Shown: in pieces, positions 1-10,254 of the stretch | How positions within the stretch are numbered: position 1 is the stretch's first letter | How the letters are laid out: each line of letters starts with the position of its first letter | From: Phytophthora colocasiae | Lineage: Eukaryota > Oomycota > Peronosporomycetes > Peronosporales > Peronosporaceae | Direction of reading: 5' to 3' | DNA length: 64,000 nt | Assembly: GCA_018806915.1 (NCBI GenBank) | Contig: JAGKQI010000006.1 | Location: 62,001-126,000 of the forward strand | Notes under the pieces: model-generated | The model's database searches: none | Told to the model about the DNA's origin: nothing | What the model saw: the letters and a program-made list of their open reading frames with translations, nothing else | Program-made: the position numbers and the translations under genes

Positions 1-397
1 GGCTCGTGGCGTTTCAGCCACGCCATACCAAGGATGAGGTCGTACCTCGAATCCAGGTCCAAGACCAAGCAGCGTTCCACGCTGTCGAAGTCCAAGAACT
101 TCAGCCGCAGGTCCATGGGGACCTTGGCTGCCGTGACACGGACGCCCGTCGGGATTTTAGATGGACAGTGACGGTGTCACCTCTTCGCGCTCGAAGCGCC
201 TCAGCATATTGCTGACTACCCTCAACGGTGGAGCGTCTGACATAGTTGCCAGACGCTCCCGAATCGATCAACACGATCCACGGCTTCTCGAAGCCCTTCA
301 CGTCCACATGGACGACCAGCAAGCCCTGCTCGCTCACACGTTCCGTGTTCAAGAGCACGGAGCTCTTCGGGGGTGAGCCCCAGTGCCTCTCACGCAC
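1..397 (-). pseudogene. pol: gypsy aspartic protease start, frameshifted, cut by window edge
   Basis: The frame starting at 397 contains the retropepsin active site as VLIDSGASGNYV. About 80 residues on, the frame changes: the minus strand from about 150 onward continues the expected protease C-terminal half (CLVLDLDSRYDLILGMAWL, at about 80-20) in another frame, while the original frame stops at 101. I therefore read a one-base indel near 150-160. Retropepsin cleaves the Gag-Pol polyprotein. The remaining pol (RT, RNase H, integrase) would lie left of the window. Confidence 0.8.
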
Positions 398-435
398 TGC
401 AGAACTCAGTTCTTCCCCAGTAGACCGCCCCGCGT

Positions 436-1383
436 CTACTGGGAGCCGTCGTTTCCCTGGGCAGAGCCCAAGGCGGGACCCGCGGCAGGGTTGCGGCCAT
501 TCTGGCCGGCGCGCTCTTTGCGCAGGGGGCAGTTGGGCCTCAGATGTGTGGGACTACCACACGTGTAGCACCGTCGGGTGCTCATACGCTGCACCGCAGC
601 TCGTAGCTCGGCTACTTCATCATCAGCATAGCTGAGGTCCATGGGCTCGGGTCCCCCGGACCCTGTGCTGTTAGCACCGACCCTCGACAACTTAAAGTTG
701 TGTTCGGCATTCAATGCCACGCTGACAGCGTCCTCGAAGGTGCGAGGATTCTGACGGAATGCCTCCGTCCTGGCCACGCCAGCTCGTAAACCTTCCATGA
801 AGATGCTCACGGTGACCACCTCTGGTAGAGGGTCGGCAGCCATGCCGGCAATGAGCGTGCGCAGCTCTTGGACATAGTCCACCAGGTCCTTCTTGCCCTG
901 TCGGCAAGCAAGGAAGCGTGACCGCACGCGATGCGCCTGGTTAGGCGGAGCAAACACTTGCGTAAGCTTGGCCTTAAGCTCACTCCAAGTGGGGAAGGCC
1001 ATTTCTACCGACGTCCCAGACGTCAAGGCCCATTCTCGTGCTCGCCCTTCGAGCTTAGAGATGGCGAACGCCACGCGTTGGCCTTCCATCTGAAGCATAG
1101 CGGCCCCCATGGCCATTTCGACCTCTCGGGTCCACAACAGGAGGTTCTCTCCTTCATGCCCGTGAAAGGTCTTCACGCTGGGCGTGACGGGCTTAGCTCT
1201 CGGAGCGGGGTTAACCCCTTTTACATTCCGTTGAATGTGCTCAACGAGAGCGTTTTCGTACGAGGCAAATGCCTCGAGGCGCGCGTTGACGGCCTCCGGT
1301 CCTTGGGACGCAAGGTGCGCCATACCTTCTAGGCCCAGCAAGGACGTAAGCTTGTTAAGCGTGTCCCGCTGACTCGGAGTCAA
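436..1383 (-). CDS. gag: gypsy gag polyprotein with one zinc knuckle
   Basis: A 315-residue open frame. The central part (about residues 65-220) has the retrotransposon gag signature with conserved Trp and the typical FxxLRxxLxxxF-like spacing around WSELKAKLTQVFAP. The C-terminus carries one CCHC zinc knuckle (CX2CX4HX4C, CYTCGSPTHLRPNC, about residues 271-284). Gag forms the cytoplasmic virus-like particle and binds element RNA. The next frame downstream on the same strand (397 to 1) is the protease, 39 bp further on, so gag and pol are not fused here. The start is the first ATG after the LTR and leader. The coding sequence itself is packed with hairpins, for example 417-425 with 434-442. 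Confidence 0.9.
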   Translation of the reverse strand: MTPSQRDTLNKLTSLLGLEGMAHLASQGPEAVNARLEAFASYENALVEHIQRNVKGVNPAPRAKPVTPSVKTFHGHEGENLLLWTREVEMAMGAAMLQMEGQRVAFAISKLEGRAREWALTSGTSVEMAFPTWSELKAKLTQVFAPPNQAHRVRSRFLACRQGKKDLVDYVQELRTLIAGMAADPLPEVVTVSIFMEGLRAGVARTEAFRQNPRTFEDAVSVALNAEHNFKLSRVGANSTGSGGPEPMDLSYADDEVAELRAAVQRMSTRRCYTCGSPTHLRPNCPLRKERAGQNGRNPAAGPALGSAQGNDGSQ

Positions 1384-1458
1384 GTGAGCGTATGCTTCTC
1401 ACAGAGAAACAGTCTTCAACTCAGGAGTTGGATTGACTACAAGTGCTACCAGATGCAG

Positions 1459-1859
1459 CGGGGCTGCGTAGGTGTGCACGGCACAGAGGAAGTTTAGTCG
1501 ACTCGTAGAGTCCTGCTTGCAAGGCGCTAGCCTTCGGTTCTTTACAAGAACCAAGTAGTCCACTAAATACGGGACTCTCACAATCAGTGTTCCTATAATA
1601 AAGGAACTAACATGTGAAATGCAAACTGATTTTTATTGACTTTATTGCCCTAATCCTAAATGTAACGGATTTAGTATCTAGCATACTAAATCCTAATCAA
1701 AATGCAATGTGTGGCTCTGAGCTAACAGCCAGCAACTGGCTACATATGTGACGTGTGAGAAACACTATGTGTAGTACACAGATCTGTGACTTGTGACCTG
1801 GACGGTGTATACCACACCAACTGTAGCCAAGGCGCGCAGCGCCGTGTAACCCCGTTACA
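1459..1859 (-). repeat. 5' LTR of gypsy element A1 (inner end uncertain)
   Basis: The minus strand begins TGTAACGGGGTTACA at 1859, the same 15 bases that start the LTR of element A2 at 2665. It contains A/T-rich poly(A)-signal-like runs near 1632-1650 and strong hairpins such as 1667-1677 with 1683-1693. The inner end is placed by inference where the minus strand passes from GCTGCA to a TGG that could start a tRNA primer site, about 1459; an alternative inner end with the TGTAAC inverted end is at 1661. Confidence 0.5.
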
Positions 1860-2270
1860 GTGAACGCGAAACACACCAGCCATAAAGTAGTCATGCAGCG
1901 TAGATTTAGGAATACCGAGTTTGTTCGCTAAAGTGCGAAGTTCCATCCTATCTTCGAGGGGGATAAGTGCGATGGCATGGTTGAGGTCGTGACGGAACTC
2001 TTCGGTCAGGAGCGACTTGCGTCCGCTCCTCCCCTTCCTGCCGCTTTCGTAATTGATTGGGTTGCCCGCCTGGATGTCTTGGACCGCTCGGCGCCAAAGG
2101 CGCGAGATCTGGTCGCCACTGCACTCAAACTTTTCTGCACACTCCCGAATGGCGCCTTGTCGGGGTTGCAGCTCGCTACTGACGCCAAGCAGAAAGGCGA
2201 CAGCTTCAGCACGCTCTCTGGGGGTAAGGTTCTTTCTTCTGCCGGCGCCTGTAGCGTGTGAAGAAGTCAT
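1857..2270 (-). pseudogene. mariner-like transposase N-terminal half, truncated by gypsy insertion
   Basis: About 138 residues from an ATG at 2270 match in character the N-terminal helix-turn-helix region of the mariner-like transposases common in oomycetes: LTPRERAEAV, an REC-AEKF helix, the GRKGRSGRKSLLTEEF linker and the second helix LANKLGIPKSTLHDYF. The frame then runs straight into the LTR of element A1 at 1859 (the codon after VH is the first LTR triplet), so the catalytic DDE part was cut off by that insertion. The product would have bound transposon ends; without DDE it cannot transpose. Its DNA lacks the hairpin tiling of both flanking elements. Confidence 0.75.
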
Positions 2271-2329
2271 GGGGAGAACTGGCGTAGACTGGAATGCGGT
2301 AGATCTGGAACTAACTATACGTGAACGGC

Positions 2330-2665
2330 TGTAACTTCTTCAGTACTCAATAAAATCCCGCCGGACGGCCACCGAATTAATCCTTAAGCGCAGCGCTTAA
2401 ATTTGAGCCAATCCGCGAGTATTAAAAATCGGTTTTGGGCTTAAAACGAGATTATCATTCTAAGCCCGCTTATATTCTCGGACAGAAGAAGTACTTATTA
2501 GCTTGGCCTGCAATTCAAAATAAAAGATATCTTTAGTGAAACCTATAAAGAAGGTGATAGGTGGCTGCGGAGCCACCCGCCACGTGTCACCATTATGTGT
2601 GACACACCAAATGTATCCACTTCGGAAGAGTGACTTTAGTCACTCTTCAATGTAACCCCGTTACA
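2330..2665 (-). repeat. 3' LTR of gypsy element A2
   Basis: 336 bp bounded by inverted TGTAAC...GTTACA ends, directly preceded on the minus strand by a polypurine tract. It contains a TATA-like CTTTATAGG near 2545 and several long perfect hairpins: 2625-2635 with 2638-2648, GGTGGCT/AGCCACC near 2562-2579, and GGGCTTA/TAAGCCC near 2437-2468. The transposase start at 2270 lies 60 bp outside its left end. Confidence 0.8.
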
Positions 2666-2680
2666 TCCCCCCCACTTAGA
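2666..2680 (-). promoter_or_regulatory. polypurine tract for plus-strand priming
   Basis: The minus strand reads CTAAGTGGGGGGGA and abuts the LTR start TGTAAC at 2665. This fixes the orientation of element A2 as minus and the LTR as its 3' copy. Confidence 0.85.
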
Positions 2681-2846
2681 TTCGACTCTCGTCCAATCAG
2701 AGAAGAGAGTAAATCCCTTTCACATTTCTCTCTTCAAAGTCGAAATCGATCGGCCTGCCGCCAGCTCTTATCGCTGCGGCTTCTGCTCTCACAGAGCACA
2801 GGGCGCACTGCCAACGCGTACCAGGGTTCCTTGGAAGCCCAGCAAC

Positions 2847-4790
2847 ATGTCTGCAAAGGGTGCAAACCCAGACGCGCTAGCGTCTTCACGGAAGAAGGCT
2901 GCAAAGCCAACTTCCAAGCCAGCCAAGCCTCGCGGCACTTCATGAGGCCACTGATGTGGCCTCCAGGGCTCTTATCTCGCCCAGCAGCACTGCTGCGACG
3001 GCTAGCCCTAGCCAAAGGCGCAGTAGGTCTCCGTACCTACCGCCTGATACTCGACCGAATCCTCGCTTCGAGTATAGGGACCATAGTCCCGGTTCCTGGA
3101 GTCCTTCCCAACAGGAAGCGACTCTTGTCAGCTACTCGGGCGACGAGAGCGACAACGATGACGCCGAGGGCAAGCCTGCGGCTGGTGCTCCGACCACGGA
3201 GGAGCTCCATGGAGACAAGGACACCGCGTCCAAGTCTCCCGACAGCACCAGTGGCCGTGGCGGCGACACTACGCCACCACCTGTCAGACATCTGACGCTT
3301 GCTGAAGGGCGCGAACGCGCCCGGGCCATTCTGGCAGAGGAGAAGGTGCCCAGCACCAACTCCAAGAAGCGTCATGCTTCACAGTCTTCTTGTCAAGACA
3401 TGACAAGGAGAAGGGAGCTCGAAGAGATCTTCGACCCCGACGACGTCGACGATGACGACGCCAATGAGGAGGAGGGGCTCATCCGCGAGCCCCAAGAGAT
3501 CACTAACGATCCCGAAGAGCAGCAAGAGCTCTTTCAGGCTGCTCAACAGCCAATGCGCACCGCATTAACGGTGGCAGGTGAGTCTCATCAACACGATGAG
3601 GACTCTGCCCACCAGCGGGGATACTACCCGCCCGATCAAGGCTCGGGAGCTGCTGCGTATCTCGAGCAGCTCCAGGGCCCACGTCCTCTCATAGGGGGCC
3701 ATACCTCCAAAGGCGCCTATGAGCGGGCCTTGGTTCAGAAAGAACCTCTCTTTCAAGGCAACCTCTCTGTTGCCAGGTGCGTGCTTCTAGCACAGCACCG
3801 AATTCCTCTCAAGGAATTCACCTCGCTTCGCAAGAAGCCTGAGACTAAGGGTGGTCTCAAGCCATGGGGTTACCCATGGGTTCTCCCAGAGAACACTGCG
3901 TCGTGGGTCGACGCTGAGGACCTCTTCTGGCAATGGGTCCGGTTGACAGTCACGTCAACCCAGGAGTACAACAAACTCCGTGGAGGACATCCTCCGCATC
4001 CGGGACCTTCGTGTCGAGTTTGCCCACCTCGTAGGCAAACGTCAGCTCCATCATCAGATGGAGCGACTGAGAACTGAGTCTCAGTCCAGCGCTCACAATG
4101 AGCGCGGTATGGAACACATACACCTGTGTTCCAACCCCGTTCAGCGGCTAAGAAGCCGCGGACTACTTACGAGGCTGCCGACGTGCCTCTTCCCAGCAGG
4201 CGACAGCCTTCGGGTAGTCAACCTGGAGCCGCACAATCGGCTCCCAAGTACTCTGCGACGCAGGGTACCCGCGCCACCTCACTCTGAGCTGGCGCTTCCC
4301 ACCGCGACGCCGCTCCTGGAGAACCCGCTCCACATGGTAGTGGCGTTCTCCGTTCCGGTCAAGCAAGGCCGGAGGAGGCCTCGCTCGACTGCTCTTTCGA
4401 GCCGTCCCCGACGTTGGGGACTCAGAGGCCGTCGACTGAGCCTCTCGACCAACTTGTTGCTCAACAACAGGAGGAGATCCGCCTCCTCCGAGCACGTATC
4501 CTTGCGCTTGAGGTTGCCCTTGGCCTTGGGCATGGCGGCCAGGCTGCCTCTGCAGCTGGCCAGCCTGGTGTCGTGCGCCAGTTGGAAGACCTGCGTCTCG
4601 CGATGCAGGATCTTCATGGTCGTGTAGACCGTAGTGCCTCTTCGCGGGCACTTGACTCTCTTCGTCAAGAGGTCTACGACCTTCAGGCGATAATGTCTCG
4701 CCGGGAGTCGCAACCGTACGCGTACTCCCCGTCGTCGCGCGACTCGCGCCTAGGGTCCTACTCACTTGACCACACCGCTCGTACCTTCCA
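2847..4790 (+). pseudogene. antisense gene of gypsy element A2 (acidic, disordered, coiled-coil protein)
   Basis: The gene lies on the strand opposite to gag-pol, between pol and the 3' LTR. An ATG at 2847 opens a Lys/Ala-rich start; a one-base loss near 2940 moves the frame into a 373-codon frame ending at 4077. That part is Ser/Pro-rich, then acidic (Asp/Glu run at about 3434-3475), then has a Trp-rich segment near 3870-3950. Near 3975 the frame shifts again and continues with a charged helix (LRVEFAHLVGKRQLHHQMERL). A frame at 4414-4790 adds a convincing coiled coil (LDQLVAQQQEEIRLLRARILALE) overlapping the pol end in antisense. I do not recognise a family. The parallel with two other elements in this window suggests a shared regulatory role; this is inference. 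Confidence 0.55.
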
Positions 4791-5097
4791 CCGGGGTACG
4801 GCTTCGCCCCTGGGAGTCAACCAACTCCCTATTACCTGGGGTGCTCTGCGCCTGACGCTCAACCTCGCCTCGAGGAGGTTCACTCTCCTCCTCGCGGCCG
4901 CCTTCAACCTCTTGAGGGGCCGCATGACCCTGAGGGTCATGGTACCGCTTCAGACGACCCACATAAAACGTCTGGTGGGTCGTCATCGACTTAGGCAAGT
5001 CGATCGTGTAGGCAGCGCCGTGCCTACCCAGGCCCTTGAAGGGTCCAATGAAGCGATGCTTCAACTTGTTGCTCACCGTGGAGCTAACAGTGTTAAC
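4163..5097 (-). pseudogene. pol: gypsy integrase C-terminal domain and chromodomain, 5' truncated
   Basis: From 5097 leftwards the minus strand encodes the end of a gypsy integrase (KLKHRFIGPFKGLGRHGAAY, then a TFYVGRLKRYHDP motif), stops at 4762, and in a neighbouring frame ends with a chromodomain at about 4350-4163 (HYHVERVLQE, LRVRWRGYPASQSTWEP). Chromodomains steer integrase to chromatin. The catalytic core is missing because the CRN array replaces everything upstream of about 5097. The segment between the two domains overlaps the coiled-coil part of the antisense gene. Confidence 0.85.
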
Positions 5098-5778
5098 CGG
5101 CAATCATATCTGATTAGACAGGGCAAAATCGTTTTAAAACGATGGCACTTTCATTTTAACAGCGTCGAGAAGATGCCTTCCTGAAGTTCATGTACTCCTT
5201 TATCATAGCGCGTGTACTACATGGACCTACATATCTTCTTTTTTTTTTCTTCATCCATATTGAGTAACGTCTGGTTCTTGTTGCGCTGGAACCTGAGCAC
5301 ATTGATGTTTAACTCCGTTAAAATGAATGCAAGTTGTTGTTTTTTTAAAAGACTATTCTGTCCTACTCTATTTCATGCACATCTCCAAGTTCAACGATTT
5401 TCGGTTCGTACAAATATCTGAAGATCGCTGTCCGTCTTGACATGGGGAAGGCGGTAATGTATTTTTTTTAATTTATTCATAATGCGTTTTGACGACAACT
5501 GTTTAAAACCGAGTCAATTTCCTGGTCAAGTTGTGGCTTTTTCGCTAACCATTAAATTCTATCCAGTGCAGAATCTGCTGGTCTGTCCTGGAAACAAAAT
5601 TCCAAGTAACTCATCTTTTCGTTATTCACCGGAATTTTGGCACGTAGTTCATCCTCAACCACGGTCTTACATGCAATCGGATTGATAAACCCCACCCATT
5701 CATCCCAGCAATGAAGTTGAGTAATCCCTTCTGATCCTTCTTGTAGGCACGGTTATCTTTGCAATGGGAAACCTCAGG

Positions 5779-6495
5779 TCATTCTAAAGAGAAGAATGAA
5801 TTGCCAGCAGTATAGACCTTATCTTGCACGTATGGCGATGCAAGGTCATAATCATCCTTGGCAAAGTGTTCGTCGACACGATAATGAAGCAACCGATGTA
5901 CTTGTGAGGCGCTCGCTTTCATTCCATACCCGCTCAATAACCAGAAGGCATTAGCAATCTCAATCTTTTTTTTTTTTCAAGCAAATCCTGCTTCTCTTTC
6001 GATTCAGCATACTGCAAGACATAGCGGGGAATTCCACCCCATCGATCAAAACAGGCTTTCACGATGGATTCTGGAATATCCGGTAATCGACTTCTCGACA
6101 GGCAGTAATCTTGTCCCAGCATGTCCCAGATTCGATAACTCTCCTCGTCAATGGTATACCATAACTTGTTGTCCAGCGACATCAGAAGAATCGTTTTCGC
6201 TTGTCATCGCGCTGGGTCGACACCATCTGCAAAATAATATGTGGTAGGTAGATTGAGAATGGGGGATAGAATCCTCCTGGGATCCTTTCACTACCACCTT
6301 GTGAGAAAATAAGACACACTTCTTGGTTGCATAACTCTCATACACAACTGTTTTACCAAGACGAGCAAGATACAAGAGCATCACGTATCCAAAATAGGTT
6401 TTGCCAATTCCTGAATTGCCGTTAATCACGATATGAGGCTTCTCCTCCAATTCAAAGTCTGATTCTCTGAGAACTCTGATACCGCCTTCCGTCAA
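5779..6495 (-). pseudogene. CRN-type P-loop NTPase fragment, unit 1
   Basis: A Crinkler-type effector C-terminal fragment. The Walker A motif is GNSGIGKT, inside KPHIVINGNSGIGKTYFGYV, followed by a Rossmann-like strand TVVYESY. Downstream the expected FADGVDPAR and AKTILL motifs lie in another frame and are separated by a TGA, then a good frame starts at 6182 (LDNKLWYTIDEES, DIPESIVKACFDRWGGIPRYVLQYAESKE). The fragment thus has a frameshift near 6260 and a stop near 6202. A 12-T run near 5966-5977 shifts the frame again. No ATG precedes the P-loop; the frame opens at a TTG. The N-terminal LFLAK-type and HVLVxxP translocation motifs of CRN effectors are absent. Non-functional as read. Confidence 0.8.
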
Positions 6496-7270
6496 GACGG
6501 GCCATTTCTACCAATCAGAGGGATTCGTTTCCGCATGAAGGACAAGTCCAAAAGTCGCACTGTATGAAACAGAAAAAGTGCCTTCAACCGGCAATCATAT
6601 CTGATTAGACAGGGCAAAATCGTTTTAAAACGATGGCACTTTCATCATAACAGCGTCGAGAAGATGCCTTCCTGAAGTTCATGTACTCCTTTATCATAGC
6701 GCGTGTACTACATGGACCTACATATCTTCTTTTTTTTTTCTTCATCCATATTGAGTAACGTCTGGTTCTTGTTGCGCTGGAACCTGAGCACATTGATGTT
6801 TAACTCCGTTAAAATGAATGCAAGTTGTTGATTTTTTTAAAAGACTATTCTGTCCTACTCTATTTCATGCACATCTCCAAGTTCAACGATTTTCGGTTCG
6901 TTCAAATCTCTGAAGATCGCTGTCCGTCTTGACATGGGGAAGGCGGTAATGTATTTTTTTTAATTTATTCATAATGCGTTTTGACGACAACTGTTTAAAA
7001 CCGAGTCAATTTCCTGGTCAAGTTGTGGCTTTTTCGCTAACCATTAAATTCTATCCAGTGCAGAATCTGCTGGTCTGTCCTGGAAACAAAATTCCAAGTA
7101 ACTCATCTTTTCGTTATTCACCGGAATTTTGGCACGTAGTTCATCCTCAACCACGGTCTTACATGCAATCGGATTGATAAACCCCACCCATTCATCCCAG
7201 CAATGAAGTTGAGTAATCCCTTCTGATCCTTCTTGTAGGCACGGTTATCTTTGCAATGGGAAACCTCAGG

Positions 7271-7987
7271 TCATTCTAAAGAGAAGAATGAATTGCCAGC
7301 AGTATAGACCTTATCTTGCACGTATGGCGATGCAAGGTCATAATCATCCTTGGCAAAGTGTTCGTCGACACGATAATGAAGCAACCGATGTACTTGTGAG
7401 GCGCTCGCTTTCATTCCATACCCGCTCAATAACCAGAAGGCATTAGCAATCTCAATCTTTTTTTTTTTTCAAGCAAATCCTGGTTCTCTTTCGATTCAGC
7501 ATACTGCAAGACATAGCGGGGAATTCCACCCCATCGATCAAAACAGGCTTTCACGATGGATTCTGGAATATCCGGTAATCGACTTCTCGACAGGCAGTAA
7601 TCTTGTCCCAGCATGTCCCAGATTCGATAACTCTCCTCGTCAATGGTATACCATAACTTGTTGTCCAGCGACATCAGAAGAATCGTTTTCGCTTGTCATC
7701 GCGCTGGGTCGACACCATCTGCAAAATAATATGTGGTAGGTAGATTGAGAATGGGGGATAGAATCCTCCTGGGATCCTTTCACTACCACCTTGTGAGAAA
7801 ATAAGACACACTTCTTGGTTGCATAACTCTCATACACAACTGTTTTACCAAGACGAGCAAGATACAAGAGCATCACGTATCCAAAATAGGTTTTGCCAAT
7901 TCCTGAATTGCCGTTAATCACGATATGAGGCTTCTCCTCCAATTCAAAGTCTGATTCTCTGAGAACTCTGATACCGCCTTCCGTCAA
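7271..7987 (-). pseudogene. CRN-type P-loop NTPase fragment, unit 2
   Basis: Same gene fragment and the same frameshift and TGA as unit 1. Differences seen: one codon in the AESKE-K/N-QDLL segment (Asn here) and the T-run length. It has the unit subtype with a long T-run in the 3' flank. Confidence 0.8.
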
Positions 7988-8764
7988 GACGGGCCATTTC
8001 TACCAATCAGAGGGATTCGTTTCCGCATGAAGGACAAGTCCAAAAGTCGCACTGTATGAAACAGAAAAAGTGCCTTCAACCGGCAATCATATCTGATTAG
8101 ACAGGGCAAAATCGTTTTAAAACGATGGCACTTTCATCATAACAGCGTCGAGAAGATGCCTTCCTGAAGTTCATGTACTCCTTTATCATAGCGCGTGTAC
8201 TACATGGACCTACATATCTTCTTTTTTTTTTCTTCATCCATATTGAGTAACGTCTGGTTCTTGTTGCGCTGGAACCTGAGCACATTGATGTTTAACTCCG
8301 TTAAAATGAATGCAAGTTGTTGATTTTTTTAAAAGACTATTCTGTCCTACTCTATTTCATGCACATCTCCAAGTTCAACGATTTTCGGTTCGTACAAATC
8401 TCTGAAGATCGCTGTCCGTCTTGACATGGGGAAGGCGGTAATGTATTTTTTTTTTAATTTATTCATAATGCGTTTTGACGACAACTGTTTAAAACCGAGT
8501 CAATTTCCTGGTCAAGTTGCGGCTTTTTCGCTAACCATTAAATTCTATCCAGTGCAGAATCTGCTGGTCTGTCCTGGAAACAAAATTCCAAGTAACTCAT
8601 CTTTTCGTTATTCACCGGAATTTTGGCACGTAGTTCATCCTCAACCACGGTCTTACATGCAATCGGATTGATAAACCCCACCCATTCATCCCAGCAATGA
8701 AGTTGAGTAATCCCTTCTGATCCTTCTTGTAGGCACGGTTATCTTTGCAATGGGAAACCTCAGG

Positions 8765-9482
8765 TCATTCTAAAGAGAAGAATGAATTGCCAGCAGTATA
8801 GACCTTATCTTGCACGTATGGCGATGCAAGGTCATAATCATCCTTGGCAAAGTGTTCGTCGACACGATAATGAAGCAACCGATGTACTTGTGAGGCGCTC
8901 GCTTTCATTCCATACCCGCTCAATAACCAGAAGGCATTAGCAATCTCAATCGTTTTTTTTTTTTCAAGCAAATCCTGCTTCTCTTTCGATTCAGCATACT
9001 GCAAGACATAGCGGGGAATTCCACCCCATCGATCAAAACAGGCTTTCACGATGGATTCTGGAATATCCGGTAATCGACTTCTCGACAGGCAGTAATCTTG
9101 TCCCAGCATGTCCCAGATTCGATAACTCTCCTCGTCAATGGTATACCATAACTTGTTGTCCAGTGACATCAGAAGAATCGTTTTCGCTTGTCATCGCGCT
9201 GGATCGACACCATCCGCAAAGTAATATGTGGTAGGTAGATTGAGAATGGGGGATAGAATCCTCCTGGGATCCTTTCACTACCACCTTGTGAGAAAATAAG
9301 ACACACTTCTTGGTTGCATAACTCTCATACACAACTGTTTTACCAAGACGAGCAAGATACAAGAGCATCACGTATCCAAAATAGGTTTTGCCAATTCCTG
9401 AATTGCCGTTAATCACGATATGAGGCTTCTCCTCCAATTCAAAGTCTGATTCTCTGAGAACTCTGATACCGCCTTCCGTCAA
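8765..9482 (-). pseudogene. CRN-type P-loop NTPase fragment, unit 3
   Basis: Same defects as unit 1. Here the T-run length restores the frame after LLEKK, so the C-terminal half is open as 134 codons (9169 to 8765) through TIEIANAFWLLSGYGMKAS, HYRVDEHFAKDDYDLASPYV and a final SFFSLE. This shows what the ancestral 3' end looked like. Confidence 0.8.
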
Positions 9483-10254
9483 GACGTGCCATTTCTACCA
9501 ATCAGAGGGATTCGTTTCCGCATGAAGGACAAGTCCAAAAGTCGCACTGTATGAAACAGAAAAAGTGCCTTCAACCGGCAATCATATCTGATTAGACAGG
9601 GCAAAATCGTTTTAAAACGATGGCACTTTCATTTTAACAGCGTCGAGAAGATGCCTTCCTGAAGTTCATGTACTCCTTTATCATAGCGCGTGTACTACAT
9701 GGACCTACATATCTTCTTTTTGCTTCATCCATATTGAGTAACGTCTGGTTCTTGTTGCGCTGGAACCTGAGCACATTGATGTTTAACTCCGTTAAAATGA
9801 ATGCAAGTTGTTGATTTTTTTAAAAGACTATTCTGTCCTACTCTATTTCATGCACATCTCCAAGTTCAACGATTTTCGGTTCGTACAAATCTCTGAAGAT
9901 CGCTGTCCGTCTTGACATGGGGAAGGCGGTAATGTATTTTTTTTTAATTTATTCATAATGCGTTTTGACGACAACTGTTTAAAACCGAGTCAATTTCCTG
10001 GTCAAGTTGTGGCTTTTTCGCTAACCATTAAATTCTATCCAGTGCAGAATCTGCTGGTCTGTCCTGGAAACAAAATTCCAAGTAACTCATCTTTTCGTTA
10101 TTCACCGGAATTTTGGCACGTAGTTCATCCTCAACCACGGTCTTACATGCAATCGGATTGATAAACCCCACCCATTCATCCCAGCAATGAAGTTGAGTAA
10201 TCCCTTCTGATCCTTCTTGTAGGCACGGTTATCTTTGCAATGGGAAACCTCAGG

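Larger units (their letters stand above)
1..1859 (-). mobile_element. Ty3/gypsy element A1, 5' part (LTR, gag, start of protease)
   Basis: Reading the minus strand from 1859 leftwards there is an LTR, a gag gene and the start of a protease, the usual 5' end of a Ty3/gypsy element; the rest lies beyond the window. The outer LTR end at 1859 sits inside a transposase reading frame, so this element inserted into that gene. The whole fragment is tiled with short perfect hairpins (see findings), a property shared with element A2 at 2330-5096 but not with the transposase between them. The protease is frameshifted, so this copy is unlikely to be autonomous. Confidence 0.85.
2330..5096 (-). mobile_element. 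Ty3/gypsy element A2, 3' part (integrase end, chromodomain, antisense gene, LTR)
   Basis: On the minus strand: integrase C-terminal region and chromodomain (5096-4163), a stretch occupied by a gene on the opposite strand, a polypurine tract (2666-2680) and the 3' LTR (2665-2330). The 5' part is missing because the CRN tandem array starts at about 5097, in the middle of the integrase. A2 shares the terminal TGTAACGGGGTTACA and the dense hairpin tiling with A1, so both probably belong to one lineage. Confidence 0.85.

Noticed and set aside
2630..3295. 221-codon plus-strand frame starting in the LTR of A2
   Set aside because: It overlaps the better-supported antisense gene in another frame and begins inside LTR sequence.
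5482..5685. A 67-codon plus-strand frame repeated in most array units
   Set aside because: It is copied only because the unit is; it lies opposite the CRN 3' flank, matches nothing I know and shows no sign of independent coding.
6605..6793. A 62-codon minus-strand frame repeated between units
   Set aside because: It spans the unit junction, contains a homopolymer-coded Lys run and is lost in units with the other T-run subtype.
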